Shown: positions 34,725 through 43,952, counted from the stretch's first letter. The stretch: 64,000 nucleotides of DNA from JAPOXR01 sp965214695 (GCA_965214695.1 OZ243967.1:3596001-3660000), one strand, 5' to 3'. Program-made: numbers and translations. Notes: a model not told the origin generated them from the letters alone.

Positions 34725-36452
34725 TCAGCCGCTTCCGCTGGTTTGGCCGGAGAACCGCTCCTGCCATTTTGTACATTCCTCGTCGGAAATCTTGCGGAAC
34801 AGCAAATCGGGCATGTCGAAGGCGTGGCCCGGGGGCAGTGTTGAGAGCGCCGCCTGGATGTCGCCTGGCCATGACCAGTCATCCGTCTTCAGCGACGCCA
34901 TGATCGAACGGGAGAAATCCGGCACGAATGGCGAGGAGATGACTGCGACAATCCTGATCAGGTTGAGACAGAGGGCAATATCGGTTGCCGCCCGATGCCG
35001 GTTGGTCTTGATCTCGGTCCAGGGTGCCGCGGTCTGAAGAAACTGGTTGCCGGCAGCCCAGATCTCCCGCAGCTGCCGGGCGGATTTGCGGATTTCGATC
35101 TCCTCCATCTGGCTGGAATATTCGTCGATGGATCGGGCCAGGCCAGCGGCAAATTCGTGCTGGGTGTCCGACCACTCGCCGCCTTCCGGGATGGCATCAC
35201 CAAAGCGGGCGGAGCAGAACTTGGTGGCCCGGCGGACAAAATTGCCCAGGACATCGGCCAAATCCTTGTTCACCGATGACACGAAATTCTCCCAGGTGAA
35301 TTCGCTGTCGGAATATTCCGGGGCATGCGATAGCAGCCACCACCGCCAGTAATCGGGCGGCAAGAGGTCGAGGGCCTGGTCCATGAACACGCCGCGACCC
35401 TGGCTGGTCGAAAACTGTCCGCCATCGTAATTCAGGAAATTGAACGACTTGATGAAATCCACCAGCTTCCAGGGCTCACCGGAGCCCATGATGGTGACCG
35501 GGAAGGACAGGGTGTGGAACGGGACATTGTCCTTGCCCATGAACTGCACGTAGCGAACATCGTCGGCGCCGAGATCCTCCCGCCACCATCTTTGCCAGCT
35601 TGATTCACCGCCGCCTGAGGCATCGGCCCATTCGGCGGTGGCGGCGATGTATTCGATGGGCGCGTCAAACCAGACGTAGAAGACCTTGCCTTCCATGCCC
35701 TCCCAATCCTCGGTCCCGCGCTTGACGGGTATTCCCCAGTCCAAATCCCGGGTGATGCCCCGGTCCTGCAGCCCGTCACCATCCCGCAACCACTTTCTGG
35801 CGATCGACGTGGTCAGCCTGGGCCAGTTCTCCCTCGAATCGATCCAGCTCTCCAACCGCCCGCGGAACTCGGATTGCTTCAGGTAGAGATGGGTGGTCTG
35901 GCGCATTTCCAAATCGGTCGAGCCCGAGATCTCCGAGCGCGGATCAATGAGGTCCTTCGGGTCGAGCTGCTTGGTGCAGTTCTCGCACTGATCGCCCCTG
36001 GCCCGTTCGTATCCGCAATCGGGGCAGGTGCCGCGGACATAGCGGTCGGGCAGGAACCGGTTATCGGAGACCGAGAACAGCTGTTCCTCCCGGACCTCCC
36101 GGATGAAGCCGTTATCGGCAAGCCTGCCGGCAAAATGCTGGGTCAGCGCATGGTTGCGGCTGCTCGATGATCGGCCGAAGTGATCAAATGACAGCCGGAA
36201 GCCATCACCGAGGCGCCTCTGCACCTGGTACATCGAATCGCAATACTCCCGGACGGCAACGCCAGCATTCTGGGCGGCAATCTCTGCCGGGGTGCCGTGC
36301 TCATCGGTGGCGCAGATGAACATGACCTCGTGTTTCCTGAGGCGCATGTAGCGGGCATAGAGGTCTGCCGGCAGCTGGCTGCCGACGAGATTTCCCAGAT
36401 GCTTGATCCCGTTGATATAGGGAATTGCCGATGTGATCAGAACCCTGGCCAT
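34725..36452 (-). CDS. metG: Methionyl-tRNA synthetase
   Basis: A 575-residue class I synthetase. The HIGH-type signature is IPYINGIKHLGN near 10-21. The zinc knuckle CPDCGYERARGDQCENC lies near 144-160. The methionine pocket region YVWFDAPIEYIAATAEW is near 265, and an alpha-helical anticodon domain follows. The KMSKS loop reads FSTSQGRG near 349, an unusual variant. No C-terminal tRNA-binding (OB) domain is attached. The ATG at 36452 places the signature at the usual position; an upstream ATG at 36482 would add ten unrelated residues. It converges on the TRAP operon from the right. Confidence 0.92.
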   Translation of the reverse strand: MARVLITSAIPYINGIKHLGNLVGSQLPADLYARYMRLRKHEVMFICATDEHGTPAEIAAQNAGVAVREYCDSMYQVQRRLGDGFRLSFDHFGRSSSSRNHALTQHFAGRLADNGFIREVREEQLFSVSDNRFLPDRYVRGTCPDCGYERARGDQCENCTKQLDPKDLIDPRSEISGSTDLEMRQTTHLYLKQSEFRGRLESWIDSRENWPRLTTSIARKWLRDGDGLQDRGITRDLDWGIPVKRGTEDWEGMEGKVFYVWFDAPIEYIAATAEWADASGGGESSWQRWWREDLGADDVRYVQFMGKDNVPFHTLSFPVTIMGSGEPWKLVDFIKSFNFLNYDGGQFSTSQGRGVFMDQALDLLPPDYWRWWLLSHAPEYSDSEFTWENFVSSVNKDLADVLGNFVRRATKFCSARFGDAIPEGGEWSDTQHEFAAGLARSIDEYSSQMEEIEIRKSARQLREIWAAGNQFLQTAAPWTEIKTNRHRAATDIALCLNLIRIVAVISSPFVPDFSRSIMASLKTDDWSWPGDIQAALSTLPPGHAFDMPDLLFRKISDEECTKWQERFSGQTSGSG

Positions 36453-36723
36453 GCGATATCCAGCCCGTTGCAGCGGCAGCATTACCGCATGAAGCCATCC
36501 GGCGCTAGGAGCCGTTGCCCCGTGCTCGTCAGCAACCGGGCAAATTCAATTCCGGAGATTCTACATTGGTCGGGAAATCCCCCAAGAAAGGCCACAAAAT
36601 CCGACAGTTTACACGGGAATGGCCAGTCCACTGTTCTGCATGACCAGAATACTGCGAGGATAAGGCAATTGACCGGACCTAAAGCTTGCCAGATCCGCGA
36701 CGCCAACAATTCGTTGATGTTAA

Positions 36724-37440
36724 TCAGAACTTGAGAATCGTGGAGTCTCGCGGTTCAGCAAGGATTTCGGGAACTCTGCTGTGGACCTCGATCCAATTGC
36801 GCTTGTGCGGAACGATCCATGAAGTGATCTCCAAGATATCCTCATAGTCTTTCTCAAGTTGCCGACGAAAGATGGGTTCGTGATGTGCAATCCGGTTTCT
36901 GAGAGTTTTAAGGAATTTCAGCCGCTCGTGGATATGGGCTCGTGTAAGTCTTTTGGTGTGCGGGAATGCCGGTCGGAGAGCAGGTCGCCAAAGCGTCATT
37001 TCATAATTTGCTTTTGTATTGGCGATGAGACTCCCCCGCCCCAATAGAGAGACCCAGAAGCCAAAGGACAATGAAGCGATCATCTGGGGTGGATTGGCAG
37101 GGAAATTGTTCTTCCTAAGATATTCTTTTTCTCTCTTTATCTGTGAGAGACAGTTGTCGTCGAGGCCAGCCTTCTGGTTATCGTACCAAGCCTGTCCATA
37201 CACGCGCGCCAGTTCATGATTCATTGCATTTCGAAGTGCGACCTCCAAGGCCTGCAGCGGGCCATAGAAGGCGGCGCTGATGGCCGTGTTCCAGGTGTAG
37301 AGCCTGACTGCCTTGATTCTGTTGCCGCCAACTTCGTCAAGATATGTTTCAAGCCGTTCTGGCGAGAGTGAGACCTCGATTTCATCAAGGATCTCGCTAC
37401 TCAATTCAAAACCCTTGACATTTGGAGTAGGATTGGTCAT
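36724..37440 (-). CDS. Abi_2-family HEPN protein (putative abortive-infection ribonuclease)
   Basis: A 238-residue protein of the AbiD/F-related Abi_2 type: LYTWNTAISAAFYGPLQALEVALRNAMNHEL near 45-75, SFGFWVSLL near 123 and FLKTLRNRIAHHEPIF near 178. The RNRIAHH part is the R-x4-6-H signature of HEPN ribonucleases. Members are thought to stop phage growth by cutting RNA. The GC content is visibly lower than in the housekeeping genes, and it sits in a small accessory island beside metG. No antitoxin-like gene is adjacent; the winged-helix gene upstream on the same strand may be its partner or regulator. Confidence 0.78.
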   Translation of the reverse strand: MTNPTPNVKGFELSSEILDEIEVSLSPERLETYLDEVGGNRIKAVRLYTWNTAISAAFYGPLQALEVALRNAMNHELARVYGQAWYDNQKAGLDDNCLSQIKREKEYLRKNNFPANPPQMIASLSFGFWVSLLGRGSLIANTKANYEMTLWRPALRPAFPHTKRLTRAHIHERLKFLKTLRNRIAHHEPIFRRQLEKDYEDILEITSWIVPHKRNWIEVHSRVPEILAEPRDSTILKF

Positions 37441-37530
37441 GTACGCCTCGTAAGCCCCGGGATCGCCTCTGCCTCAGGTATGCACCCGGGGCACGGGATT
37501 TCACAATATTGCAGTCGATAGCGGCGTCGT

Positions 37531-38034
37531 TCAACTCGCAGTTGCAGACGGCCCGCGTTTCATCTTGTACCCTCTCTTCTCTACAGCTTTGCGCTCGATC
37601 TTCGCCCTTTCTTCAACCTTGCGAAACTCTGGTTCAAGTTTCTTGAGACGCTCAACAAGCCCGGTCAAATCATAGAAGTTGGTCATTCTTCCGCCATGTG
37701 TTGCATAGCGCTCGACCCGTTTAATGAGACCGGACTGCTCCAGTTCAGCGATGTAGCGTTGCACCTGTCTTTCGCTCAAACCTAACCTTTCTGCCAAGAC
37801 TCGCTTCCCAGGGTGAGGCTTGCGAGCCTCGTCCCACCAGAAATCACTTAGCTGCATGAGGATAGCGAGATGAGTTGGATTCAGGCCAATTCTTTGCTGT
37901 GCTCTGAAAAGCAGGGACGGCACAATGCAGAAGCCAAGGCCAAGGACCTGCTTACCCCATTTTTCTTCGGAGGCCCTGCCAGATTTGCCAGGCGGGGGTT
38001 TGGCAACAGTTCCATTGCAATTCTTGTCGTTCAT
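37531..38034 (-). CDS. Winged-helix DNA-binding protein, replication/phage accessory type
   Basis: A 167-residue protein. FRAQQRIGLNPTHLAILMQLSDFWWDEARKP leads into KRVLAERLGLSERQVQRYIAELEQSGLIKRVERY, a clear winged helix-turn-helix at about 78-110. The C-terminal third is basic and charged. Such genes are frequent in mobile islands. The ATG at 38034 follows AAGGAGAG, and a perfect 14-base palindrome lies 77 bases further upstream. It precedes the Abi_2 gene on the same strand with about 90 bases between them, so it could regulate the HEPN gene. The lower GC content matches that gene. Confidence 0.75.
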   Translation of the reverse strand: MNDKNCNGTVAKPPPGKSGRASEEKWGKQVLGLGFCIVPSLLFRAQQRIGLNPTHLAILMQLSDFWWDEARKPHPGKRVLAERLGLSERQVQRYIAELEQSGLIKRVERYATHGGRMTNFYDLTGLVERLKKLEPEFRKVEERAKIERKAVEKRGYKMKRGPSATAS

Positions 38035-38468
38035 GAGACATCTCTCCTTATGGTTGTGATCTACGATGCAATTTTGTTCGTAAAATCAAATAATTCAATA
38101 CAACATACCTAGTCATATATGACTTCTAGTCCTGGTCAATTTTGTCCTTACCCCTTAAGCCGCCAGTGTCTAGTAAAAAAGGATGGCAAGCATGATTAGT
38201 ACACAATAAGGCAGACCGAAGAGTATGAACGTGTGCTCTAGACAAATATGACCGGTAGTCTGCCGGACTGTCGACGAACTTGCGGTTACCGTGAACAAAT
38301 TCGCTACACGGAAGCGTCCTGGTCTTGCCTATGAAATCGGGCGGACGCAGCGGAATCCGCTCTGCGGTAGAACAGGTTCCAAAACCGGCGACACTGAAGG
38401 CCGAATCGGGGACATGGTCGGGACATTCCCAAGGGTTGACATCAGGCACCCATACCCAAGGCAAATTC
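38035..38468. other. 434-base AT-rich gap of the island
   Basis: This is the upstream region of the winged-helix gene and the downstream region of the MFS gene. A 112-codon minus-strand frame (38464-38126), which begins MPWVWVPDVNPWECPDHVPD, fills most of it. It has no recognisable family or convincing ribosome binding site and may be a decayed gene. The palindrome at 38111-38124 is the only clear structure. The AT-rich composition from about 38040 to 38240 marks it as part of the acquired block. Confidence 0.4.
38111..38124. promoter_or_regulatory. Perfect palindrome before the winged-helix gene
   Basis: AGTCATATATGACT reads the same on both strands. It lies 77-90 bases before the start of the winged-helix gene, in an AT-rich promoter region. 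It is a good candidate operator, possibly for autoregulation by that protein, but binding is not demonstrated. Confidence 0.5.
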
Positions 38469-39689
38469 CTACGAGCCGTTGCCCTTGCGCTTCAACAGCC
38501 TGGCAAAGAGAAAGCTGGTCCGAGGCATGTAGATGTAGGCTGTTTGTCGTTCGGCCGAGGGACGAATTGTCATCCGGAACAGCGCAAACCCGCACAGCGC
38601 CACATGCCCGACGGCGATGATCACGAACAGGGACAATGGCCCAGCATTGCTGACGGCCAGTGAAATGATCAGCGGACTGCCGATGGCACCGAGGGCATAA
38701 TGAAACAGCAGTGACGAGCTGAGTTCGACCACCTGGCCTGGATCGACAAAGTCATTGGCATGGGCCGCGGCCAGTGAATACACCGGAAACGTCGTCATGC
38801 CGAGGATGATGGCGGCCAGGAATGCCGAATTCGGACCATAACCGGCCGAAAGGACGGAGAATCCGCATGACAGGATTGCCGCGAATGAAAAGCCGATCAT
38901 GACCTTGCGACGGTCAAACCGGTCGGCAAGCCAGCCAGCCGGATACTGGGCGATGGCCCCGCCAAGGATGAAGGATGCCAGGAAGAAGGCCAGCTGTTGC
39001 GGCGGAAGGCCGACCTCGTTGCCGTAGACCGGACCGACCATGCGAAATCCGGCGGTCGTGATGCCGGCGACAATGACACCGAAGGTCGCCATTGGCGAAA
39101 TCCCGTAGGCCAGGCCCGGTCGCAGCCGGAGCCTGGTCGGGGTGGCCGGTTGCTGGACCCGGGTCAGCGCCAGCGGCAACAGCGAGGCGCAGCAGAATAT
39201 GGCCAGGATGTTGTAGGTAACGTAGGTGGCTGGCTCCAGCACCGCGATAACCATCTGGCTGCACAGCCCGCCAACCAGGTCAACCACCCGGTAGACTCCC
39301 AATACCCGCCCGCGGGTCGAATTGGTGACCTTGGCCTGCAACCATGCCTCGATGACGGTGAAACATCCGGCGACACACATGCCCGACAGGATCCGCATTG
39401 CCGACCAGGCATAGGGGTTTACCCAGATCATGTGGGTCAGCGTGCCGATCGTTCCTGCCGCCGCGAACACCGCGAATGCCCGTGAATGGCCGATTGCCCC
39501 GATCAGTCTCGGCGACCACCAGCAGCCGATGAAGAAACCCACGAAATGTGCCGAGCCCATCAGGCCGATCTGCTCGGTGGAGAAGCCGATCTTCACGCCG
39601 GAGAGAACGTCCATGGGCCCAAGCCCGCCGGAACTCAGCTGGATCAGCAAAACGGATGCAAGAAGGGAGAAAAGCGAAACGATGATCAT
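38469..39689 (-). CDS. Major facilitator superfamily transporter, YcaD-like
   Basis: A 406-residue membrane protein with twelve hydrophobic segments, first MIIVSLFSLLASVLLIQLSSG. The loop text YRVVDLVGGLCSQMVIAV and the mid-loop AQYPAGWLADRFDRRKVMIGFS near 245 fit MFS transporters of the YcaD/uncharacterised efflux or metabolite group. ATG 39689 is the conservative start; TTG 39704 would add five residues. The substrate is unknown. It lies between the island and the nusB-rib operon and faces the same way as both. Confidence 0.82.
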   Translation of the reverse strand: MIIVSLFSLLASVLLIQLSSGGLGPMDVLSGVKIGFSTEQIGLMGSAHFVGFFIGCWWSPRLIGAIGHSRAFAVFAAAGTIGTLTHMIWVNPYAWSAMRILSGMCVAGCFTVIEAWLQAKVTNSTRGRVLGVYRVVDLVGGLCSQMVIAVLEPATYVTYNILAIFCCASLLPLALTRVQQPATPTRLRLRPGLAYGISPMATFGVIVAGITTAGFRMVGPVYGNEVGLPPQQLAFFLASFILGGAIAQYPAGWLADRFDRRKVMIGFSFAAILSCGFSVLSAGYGPNSAFLAAIILGMTTFPVYSLAAAHANDFVDPGQVVELSSSLLFHYALGAIGSPLIISLAVSNAGPLSLFVIIAVGHVALCGFALFRMTIRPSAERQTAYIYMPRTSFLFARLLKRKGNGS

Positions 39690-39906
39690 CGCCGCACGCT
39701 GCAATCAAACCATTGGTGTCGACATACACCAACCGGCCGGGATTGCACGTGGTTTCGATCCCCACCTGCCGGCCCCCGGAGACCGTCCCGCTCCGGTGCA
39801 CCCCGTTGTCGGCCCGACTGCAACCCGCGGCCCAGACGGAGCAGAGGAGGCAGGGCTGGCGCGACCGGCCGACCGCCATCCGGCAGCCGGGCGACGACCG
39901 GTCCGG

Positions 39907-40383
39907 TCAGTCGAATTTTTCCGGCCGGAGCTGCCTGGCGATACTGTCGAGCACGCCATTGGCGAATCTGGTCGTCTTCCCTTCGGGGAAGAATGCATCG
40001 GCGATTTCGACAAATTCGGTAATGGTCACCCGTGGCGGAACGGAATTGCTGAGCAGTTCGGCACATGCGGAGCGGAACAGGGCCCGCAATGTCGGGTCGA
40101 TCCGGCCGAGCGGCCAGCCTTCGATCAGCGCCTTGTCGGTGACCTGGTCGATCATTCGCTGGTTGCTGACCGCACCGTTGACCAGCATGTGGAAGAACTG
40201 CATGTCACCCTGGCCGACCATGTCGGCCTCGTCGGATTCCGAAAGGCTGAAATTCTCGAACTCTTCGGTCACCTGGTTGATGTCTGCTCCGGACGCCTCC
40301 ATCTGGAACAGCGCCTGCACCGAGCGCAACCTGGCAACACGGCGGGCGAGATGCCGGTCACGGCAATGTCGTTTTCCGGTCAT
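39907..40383 (-). CDS. nusB: Transcription antitermination protein NusB
   Basis: A 158-residue NusB. The start RRVARLRSVQALFQMEASG and the end LRALFRSACAELLSNSVPPRVTITEFVEIADAFFP followed by FANGVLDSIARQLRP are typical. It binds boxA RNA with NusE in rRNA antitermination. The ATG overlaps the ribH stop as ATGA, the standard alphaproteobacterial ribH-nusB coupling. It is the last gene of the riboflavin operon. Confidence 0.95.
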   Translation of the reverse strand: MTGKRHCRDRHLARRVARLRSVQALFQMEASGADINQVTEEFENFSLSESDEADMVGQGDMQFFHMLVNGAVSNQRMIDQVTDKALIEGWPLGRIDPTLRALFRSACAELLSNSVPPRVTITEFVEIADAFFPEGKTTRFANGVLDSIARQLRPEKFD

Positions 40384-40931
40384 CGGTCCCGGTCTTCATC
40401 CCCGGGAGCATGTTCATCCGCGGCCGGGTCGTTCAGGCGAAACCCGACCTTGCCGGGAGATGACCCGAAGCGCTGCGACAGGGCAACGAGGTGCATCGCC
40501 GCCGCCGCCGCATCGCCGCCCTTGTCCTGCTCGAGGTGGTCAGCCCGGACCAGCGCCTGCTCCATGGTCTCCACGGTAAGGATCCCGTTGCCGATGCACA
40601 GGCCGGAAAGTCCGAGCAATGTCAGGCCGCGGGCACTCTCGCTGCAGACGGTGTCGTAATGGGTGGTTTCTCCCCGCATGATGCACCCGAGCGCCACGTA
40701 GCCGTCGAACCTGCCGGATTTCGACGCCAGGTTGATTGCCGGGGAAATTTCCAGCGCGCCGGGAACGTCAATCTCCTCGTGGATTGCGCCAGCAGCCTCG
40801 CTCATCCGCACCGCCCCGTCGACCAGGCGATCGGTCACATCCTTGACATAGGGGGCCGTGACAATGAGCAGCCGGGGAGGGGTCGGGAATTCCGGAAGGG
40901 CAAGGCTGGCCTTGCTGCTGGTTTGCGCCAC
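40380..40931 (-). CDS. ribH: 6,7-dimethyl-8-ribityllumazine synthase
   Basis: A 183-residue lumazine synthase, which condenses 5-amino-6-ribitylaminouracil with 3,4-dihydroxy-2-butanone 4-phosphate. VDVPGALEISPAI-like text near 54 and GCIMRGETTHYDTVCSESARGL near 82 carry the substrate-binding and catalytic His residues. GNGILTVETMEQALVRAD follows near 113. A charged C-terminal extension (AADEHAPGDEDRDR) is longer than usual. It starts three bases after the ribB stop and overlaps nusB. Confidence 0.95.
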   Translation of the reverse strand: MAQTSSKASLALPEFPTPPRLLIVTAPYVKDVTDRLVDGAVRMSEAAGAIHEEIDVPGALEISPAINLASKSGRFDGYVALGCIMRGETTHYDTVCSESARGLTLLGLSGLCIGNGILTVETMEQALVRADHLEQDKGGDAAAAAMHLVALSQRFGSSPGKVGFRLNDPAADEHAPGDEDRDR

Positions 40932-40934
40932 CGG

Positions 40935-42035
40935 TCAGCCCCCCGTCTCGATTGGCCGAACGCCGTCGACGGCAAGGCCATAGCCCTCAAGACCGACGAT
41001 CTTCCGTTGATGGGAGTTGGACAGGAGGATCATTCTCTTGACGCCGAGCGAGCCGAGAATCTGCGCGCCGAGACCGTATTGCCGCAAGGCTTGCGGGGAG
41101 ACCTGCCCGGAGCGGCCGGCCCGCAACCGTTCGCTGCGCAGCAGCACCACGACACCGCGGCCCTCCTCGGCGATGGCCTGCATTGCCGAGGTCAGCTCCC
41201 GGGACTTGCCCTTTTCCAGCCCCAGGAGATCGATCAGCGGGTCGAATGCATGCATCCTGACAAGAACCGGCCGGCCATCGGCAACATCGCCCTTGGTCAA
41301 GACGATATGTTCACCGCCCTGGGTCTCGTCGGCAAAAATCCTCAACAGCCATTCGCCACCATATTCGGAGGTGACCGAGCGCACTGCCATCTGGTTGACC
41401 AGATTGTCATGCTGCAACCGGTAGGCGATCAGGTCGGATATGGTTCCGACCTTGATCCCGTGCAGCTGCGCAAACGCAACGAGATCGGGAAGCCGGGCCA
41501 TGGTGCCGTCTTCCTTCAGGATTTCACAGATGACCGCGGACGGGTTGAGGCCGGCAAGGCGGGAAATGTCGACGCCGGCCTCGGTATGTCCGGCCCTGAC
41601 CAGAACGCCGCCATTGCGGGATTGCAGGGGAAAGATGTGCCCGGGAGTCGCCACATCCTCGGCGGTGGAGTCCGGGTTGATGGCAACCAGCACCGTGTGG
41701 GCCCGGTCATGGACCGAGATGCCGGTGGTCACCCCTTCGCGCGCCTCGATCGAGGTGGTGAACGCGGTTTCGTGACGCGACGAATTTCTCGCCGTCATCA
41801 GGTTCAGGCCCAGCGCTCCGACCCGATCCTCGGTAAGAGCCAGGCAGATCAGGCCCCGGCAGTGTTTTGCCATGAAATTGATCGCATCCGGAGTCGCCAT
41901 CTGCGCCGGGATGACCAGGTCACCTTCGTTTTCACGGTCTTCATGGTCCACAAGGACGAACATGCGTCCGTTGCGGGCATCCTCGATGATCTCCTCGATG
42001 GAAGAGATTGCATCGTGACAGTGATCTGCCGCCAT
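40935..42035 (-). CDS. ribB: 3,4-dihydroxy-2-butanone 4-phosphate synthase with degenerate GTP cyclohydrolase II domain
   Basis: A 366-residue RibBA-shaped protein. The N-terminal RibB half is complete: VDHEDRENEGDLVIPAQ near 29-45, LCLALTEDR-like text, the TAFTTSIEAREGVTTGIS loop near 90 and GHTEAGVDISRLAGL near 145. The C-terminal half keeps the GCHII fold outline, but where the zinc cysteines should be (SECLTGDVFGSLRCDC in the family) it reads VLVRMHAFDPLIDLL. No cysteine triad remains. It should therefore make the four-carbon precursor only, and GTP cyclohydrolase II must be encoded elsewhere. Its ATG directly precedes the ribE stop. Confidence 0.9.
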   Translation of the reverse strand: MAADHCHDAISSIEEIIEDARNGRMFVLVDHEDRENEGDLVIPAQMATPDAINFMAKHCRGLICLALTEDRVGALGLNLMTARNSSRHETAFTTSIEAREGVTTGISVHDRAHTVLVAINPDSTAEDVATPGHIFPLQSRNGGVLVRAGHTEAGVDISRLAGLNPSAVICEILKEDGTMARLPDLVAFAQLHGIKVGTISDLIAYRLQHDNLVNQMAVRSVTSEYGGEWLLRIFADETQGGEHIVLTKGDVADGRPVLVRMHAFDPLIDLLGLEKGKSRELTSAMQAIAEEGRGVVVLLRSERLRAGRSGQVSPQALRQYGLGAQILGSLGVKRMILLSNSHQRKIVGLEGYGLAVDGVRPIETGG

Positions 42036-42635
42036 CTAGCTTCGCTCCATGTTCAGCCGTGCCACGTATCGTGCCAGGATATCGACCTCGATATTCAGCC
42101 ATGTTCCGGTCCGGACATCCGACAGGGTGGTTGCCGAAAGGGTAAATGGTATCAGATTGACGTCGAATTCCCTCCCGTCGACGTCATTGACCGTCAGCGA
42201 CACGCCGTCGAGTGCGACCGACCCCTTCGGGGCGATGAACCCGGCAAGCCTCTCCGGCACCTGCAATCGCAGCCTCCTGCTGCTTCCATCCTCGGTCACC
42301 CCAACCGCCTGCGCCACGTCGTCGACATGTCCGGCGACAATATGACCACCAAGCTCGTCACCCACCTTCAGTGGCCGCTCCAGGTTGATCTCCTGTCCGA
42401 CCGTCCAGAACCGCAAATTGGTCTTGGACAGGGTCTCCGCCGATATCCTGGCCTCGAACCGGTTGCCGGTGCCGGATGCGCCGCTGACGGCGGTCAGGCA
42501 GACGCCGCTGCAGGCAACCGAATCACCCGGCTCCAGCCCTTCGAGAGCATTCCGCGTCTCGATGACGACCACGCGGTCATGACCGCCACTGATCTCGCGG
42601 ATACTGCCGATGTCGGTCACGATTCCAGTAAACAT
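42036..42635 (-). CDS. ribE: Riboflavin synthase, alpha subunit
   Basis: A 199-residue protein with two lumazine-binding repeats. It starts MFTGIVTDIGSI, has GDSVACSGVCLTAV near 38 and KGSVALDGVSLTVND near 136, and carries the second half's VSHPV-like GHIVAGHVDD near 97. It dismutates two lumazines into riboflavin and the pyrimidine precursor. The length is typical. It sits between ribD (190 bases upstream) and ribB, to which it is joined without a gap. Confidence 0.93.
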   Translation of the reverse strand: MFTGIVTDIGSIREISGGHDRVVVIETRNALEGLEPGDSVACSGVCLTAVSGASGTGNRFEARISAETLSKTNLRFWTVGQEINLERPLKVGDELGGHIVAGHVDDVAQAVGVTEDGSSRRLRLQVPERLAGFIAPKGSVALDGVSLTVNDVDGREFDVNLIPFTLSATTLSDVRTGTWLNIEVDILARYVARLNMERS

Positions 42636-42827
42636 CGGGTTGGTCCTGCGCTGTTGTCGCGCGCCTGATTACTACCCTGCCTGAAAGACAACAATAGCCT
42701 TGCCACCGGCTACTTTCCCCGAACCACCGCCATCCTACCAGGACGATCCGGCAGCGATAATGACGATTGCCGGTGATCGCCGACGGCCCGTTGCGGTTCC
42801 TGCCAGCCTGACGCCGGCCGTTGCCGA

Positions 42828-43949
42828 TCAGGCGAAGCCGTAGGAATGGATTGGCCTGGCCCAGATCGCGAGGGTGTCGCCGCCGGTCTGCTGCAGGTGG
42901 TGGAGCACGAATTCCGGCCCGTCCCGGACGCCGATGACGTCGAGCGGGCCAAGCATGGCCCGGCCATCCGCACCAATGGCAATGCCGGCAGTAAATCCAG
43001 CCAGGTAATCGACCAAGCCATCCCGGACCAGCGAAGTCGCCAGTCCCGGGCCTCCTTCGCAGAGGATGCGAGTCAGGCCCCTCCCGGCCAGCCTCGACAT
43101 GACCTGGGCGAGGTCAAGACCGGCGGGGGAGCCTCCGCACTCGATCAATTCTGCACCGCGAGCCTGCCAGCGGCGGCGCTTCTCTTCGGCGGCGCCGGGC
43201 CCGTGGCATATCCAGACCGGTCCGGTCCGGGTGGTCCGTCCCAGTTCGCAATCGGCAGGCGTCGACAGATCGGTATCGATGACGATACGCACCGGCATGT
43301 GCTCGACCCCGGCATGGCGAGGCAGGAGATTGGGGTTGTCGGACCGGGCGGTTCCGCCACCGACCATGACTGCATCATGCCGTGCCCGCATCGCATGAAC
43401 GACGCGCCGTGACCGTTCGCCGGATATCCACCTGCTGTCTCCGGTCCGGGTGGCAATGCGACCGTCGATTGAGCTGGCGAGCTTCACCGTGACGAGCGGT
43501 CTGCCGGCGGTGGCCCTGAGCAGGAACCCCAGATGCGATCGGGTCGCCGCTTCGGATTTGCAGCCGCTTGCGACGCTGATGCCAGCGCTCTCAAGTTGCC
43601 TTATGCCCGAGCCCGATACCCTGTGATCGGGATCGGCCACCGCCGCCACGACCCTGCCGATGCCGGCGGCAATCAGCGCATCGGTGCAGGGTGGTGTCTG
43701 CCCGTCATGGGAGCAGGGCTCCAGCGTCACATAGGCGGTGTTGTCGGCAGCTCCCGGGCCAGCGCCGGCGAGGGCAACTGTCTCGGCATGCGGACGTCCG
43801 CCATTGCCAGTGCGCCCCCGGGCAAGTAATCGATGATTGTCGACAATGAGGCAGGCCACCGAGGGATTTGGCCATGTTCGACCCAACCCCCGCTGTCCAT
43901 AGGCCAGGGCAAGCTGCATCCACCGCCGGTCATGCCGCTCCCCGGGCAT
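42828..43949 (-). CDS. ribD: Bifunctional diaminohydroxyphosphoribosylaminopyrimidine deaminase/reductase
   Basis: A 373-residue RibD. The deaminase half holds the zinc site HAE at 54-56 and PCSHDGQTPPC with Cys 79 and 88. The NADPH reductase half begins near 150 (VTVKLASSIDGRIAT, then DSRWISG, VMVGGGTARSDNPNL) and ends with ILCEGGPGLATSLV. It performs the second and third steps of riboflavin synthesis. It lies four bases after nrdR. A 192-base gap separates it from ribE; no FMN riboswitch was recognised in either upstream region. Confidence 0.94.
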   Translation of the reverse strand: MPGERHDRRWMQLALAYGQRGLGRTWPNPSVACLIVDNHRLLARGRTGNGGRPHAETVALAGAGPGAADNTAYVTLEPCSHDGQTPPCTDALIAAGIGRVVAAVADPDHRVSGSGIRQLESAGISVASGCKSEAATRSHLGFLLRATAGRPLVTVKLASSIDGRIATRTGDSRWISGERSRRVVHAMRARHDAVMVGGGTARSDNPNLLPRHAGVEHMPVRIVIDTDLSTPADCELGRTTRTGPVWICHGPGAAEEKRRRWQARGAELIECGGSPAGLDLAQVMSRLAGRGLTRILCEGGPGLATSLVRDGLVDYLAGFTAGIAIGADGRAMLGPLDVIGVRDGPEFVLHHLQQTGGDTLAIWARPIHSYGFA

Positions 43950-43952
43950 CGG

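Noticed and set aside
36453..36723. Possible tRNA gene beside metG as an island attachment site.
   Set aside because: No T-loop GGTTCRANYCC pattern or cloverleaf was seen, and no direct repeat flanking the island was found.
42636..43949. Possible FMN riboswitch before ribE or ribD.
   Set aside because: The conserved RFN element bases were not found on the minus strand in either leader.
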